A stretch of 64,000 nucleotides of DNA from Palsa-513 sp050010595 (GTDB lineage: Bacteria; Actinomycetota; Thermoleophilia; Solirubrobacterales; Solirubrobacteraceae), in the NCBI GenBank assembly GCA_050010595.1, contig JBEKKS010000004.1, positions 62,001 through 126,000 on the forward strand. Reading direction: 5' to 3'. Below are positions 62,664 through 64,000 of the stretch, one piece after another. The stretch's first letter is position 1, and each line of letters begins with the position of its first letter. The notes beneath the pieces are model-generated. The model did no database searches, was not told the DNA's origin, and saw nothing but the letters and a program-made list of their open reading frames with translations. Position numbers and translations under genes: made by a program.

Positions 62664-64000
62664 ATGCAGATTCACCCGAGCAACCGCACGCCGCGGGCAC
62701 GTGCCCCGCGTTCGCGCTCAACGGCGCTCGTGCTCGCCACGACAACGATCGTGCTGCTCCTCGCCGCGGGATCCGCCGGCGCGAGACTGGTGAGCCCGAC
62801 GCTCAAGCCGCTCGTGACCCGGGACGCTCACCTCGAGCTCGTCCATCTGCCACCGTTGCTGGCGCTGGTGCATCGCCACCGGGGTCGCGACTACAGAGCA
62901 CCGGCGGTCACCGTCGCACCGCAAGCCACCCAGGTCGCCCCCGGCGCGTTCGCACACTTCAGCGCGAGCGCGATCGGATCGCCCCACCCCGCGGCGCACT
63001 GGCAGATCTCGGTCGACGGCGGTAAGCATTGGCGCAACATTCCCGGCGCCCGCGGAACGCACCTCTCGTTCATGGCGCTGATCGGCCAGAACGGCGACGA
63101 GTTTCGCGCCGTATTCGTAAACAAGCGTGGCAGCGCGCACACTGCGCCGGCGCTGCTTTCGGTGGTGTCCGGCAACAGCGCTCCGCTGCTGGTGACCCAG
63201 CCGTCGAGCGAGACCGTCGCGAGCGGCGCCACCGCGTCGTTCACCGCCGCCGCGTCCGGCGACCCGGCGCCGACGGTGCAGTGGGAGATCTCCTACAACG
63301 GCGGAGGGTCGTGGAGCGCGATCGCGGGTGCGCAGCAGGCGACGCTCTCGTTCGTCGCCAGCTCGCTGCTGAGCGGCGACGAGTTCCGCGCTGCGTTCAC
63401 CAACGCGGTCGGATCCACCGTCAGCGACGTCGCAACCCTCACGGTGACAGGCTCGGTGTCCGACGCGCCAACGATCACAGAGCAGCCGCAGGACGCCAAT
63501 GGCCCCGCCGGCCAAAGCGTCTCGTTCACGGCATCGGCGAGCGGAACCCCGGCGCCGAGCGTCCAGTGGCAGGTCTCGACCAACGCCGGTCAGAGCTGGA
63601 CGGCGATCAGCGGCGCGACCTCGGACACGTACTCGTTCACCACGACTGCGGGCGAGAACCTCTACGAGTACGAGGCCGTCTTCAGCAACTCCGCCGGCTC
63701 GGCGACAAGCGAGCCAGCCGTGCTGGGCGTCGGCTACGAGCTGGCGCAGAACTGGTCCGGCTACGTCGCCAGCGGCAGCGGCCCGTACACGGCCGTCAGC
63801 GCGACGTGGGTGGTGCCGAGCGTGAACTGCTCGAGCGGCGGCGGCGACACATACTCGTCGCAGTGGGTCGGCATCGACGGGAACAGCGACTCGACCGTGG
63901 AACAGGACGGGACCTACGCCGACTGCGACGGAACCACGCCGAGCTATGGCGCCTGGTACGAGATGTTCGGCGACGATGCCGTGCAAGGCGGCGCCCAGGT
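62664..64000 (+). CDS. Secreted Ig-like repeat protein with peptidase G1 (eqolisin-type) domain (partial)
   Basis: The gene runs off the window; 445 residues are visible. A basic N-terminus and a hydrophobic stretch (STALVLATTTIVLLLAAGSAGA) form a signal peptide or anchor. Three Ig-like repeats follow at about residues 80-165, 170-260 and 265-350, each with a QW or HWQISVDGG / VQWEISYNGG / VQWQVSTNAG core strand. From about residue 360 the domain NWSGYVASG, VSATWVVPSVNC, YSSQWVGIDGN, TVEQDGTYADC and YGAWYEMFGD matches peptidase family G1, whose catalytic pair is Gln (in QWVGIDG) and Glu (in WYEM). G1-like proteins in bacteria are often of untested activity. The C-terminal part is unseen. Confidence 0.85.
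   Translation, partial: MQIHPSNRTPRARAPRSRSTALVLATTTIVLLLAAGSAGARLVSPTLKPLVTRDAHLELVHLPPLLALVHRHRGRDYRAPAVTVAPQATQVAPGAFAHFSASAIGSPHPAAHWQISVDGGKHWRNIPGARGTHLSFMALIGQNGDEFRAVFVNKRGSAHTAPALLSVVSGNSAPLLVTQPSSETVASGATASFTAAASGDPAPTVQWEISYNGGGSWSAIAGAQQATLSFVASSLLSGDEFRAAFTNAVGSTVSDVATLTVTGSVSDAPTITEQPQDANGPAGQSVSFTASASGTPAPSVQWQVSTNAGQSWTAISGATSDTYSFTTTAGENLYEYEAVFSNSAGSATSEPAVLGVGYELAQNWSGYVASGSGPYTAVSATWVVPSVNCSSGGGDTYSSQWVGIDGNSDSTVEQDGTYADCDGTTPSYGAWYEMFGDDAVQGGAQ

Overview
The window is about 64 kb of GC-rich, densely packed chromosomal DNA. I infer a high-GC actinobacterium, most likely of the class Thermoleophilia (Solirubrobacter/Conexibacter/Baekduia-like). The evidence is the actinobacterial marker set: the mismatch endonuclease NucS, a fused F420-precursor synthase FbiC, a 2-oxoglutarate dehydrogenase fused to its E2, AcnA-type aconitase, and DUF3817 and DUF6457 proteins. 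Frequent GTG and TTG starts, many 4-base ATGA/GTGA gene overlaps and several apparently leaderless promoters fit this. The lineage is inferred from gene content, not computed. I see no rRNA, tRNA, insertion sequence, CRISPR array or prophage module.

Layout. (1) 1-3.3 kb: a Bcp peroxiredoxin cut by the window edge, a divergent Fpg/Nei DNA glycosylase, a secreted clan GH-A glycosidase and a cyclophilin. (2) 3.4-13.2 kb: a molybdenum-enzyme region. It holds a Tat-exported catalytic subunit, a four-cluster ferredoxin subunit, an NrfD membrane anchor, a TorD chaperone and a polyferredoxin in one operon, a divergent HTH regulator, and the cofactor genes moaA, moeA and a DUF6457 protein. (3) 13.4-27.9 kb: housekeeping genes, including a DEAD-box helicase, a PfkB kinase, citrate synthase, MTHFR, pyruvate kinase, an ABC1 kinase, glyoxalase-like proteins, an ABC exporter with its MarR regulator and palindromic operator, a NUDIX hydrolase and DUF3817. 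(4) 27.9-37.5 kb: the 1407-residue fused E2-E1 2-oxoglutarate dehydrogenase, a strong bidirectional terminator, NucS, a J-domain/TPR protein, EttA and a HAD phosphatase.

(5) 37.5-50.1 kb is the most unusual part. A three-gene cassette of prepilin-like secreted proteins (A-B-C) is present twice in tandem. It is followed by a hybrid histidine kinase (PAS-PAS-HisKA-HATPase-REC-REC-HPt) and, divergent from that kinase, a protein that fuses a response-regulator receiver domain to a PIG-L/LmbE deacetylase. No pilus assembly ATPase or platform gene lies in the window.

(6) 50.4-64 kb: aconitase, a TauE/SafE exporter, a 2-oxo-acid dehydrogenase operon (E1alpha-E1beta-E2), a flavin reductase overlapping fbiC, an aquaporin with an orphan family-5 solute-binding lipoprotein, and a secreted protein with three Ig-like modules and a peptidase G1-type domain that runs off the end.

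How the genes work together. Citrate synthase, aconitase and the fused 2-oxoglutarate dehydrogenase are TCA-cycle steps, fed by pyruvate kinase and possibly by the E1/E2 operon. The moa/moe genes supply cofactor to the adjacent respiratory molybdoenzyme. The pilin cassettes with the neighbouring kinase and REC-PIG-L protein are candidates for a linked surface-structure and sugar-modification system; that link is inference from position.
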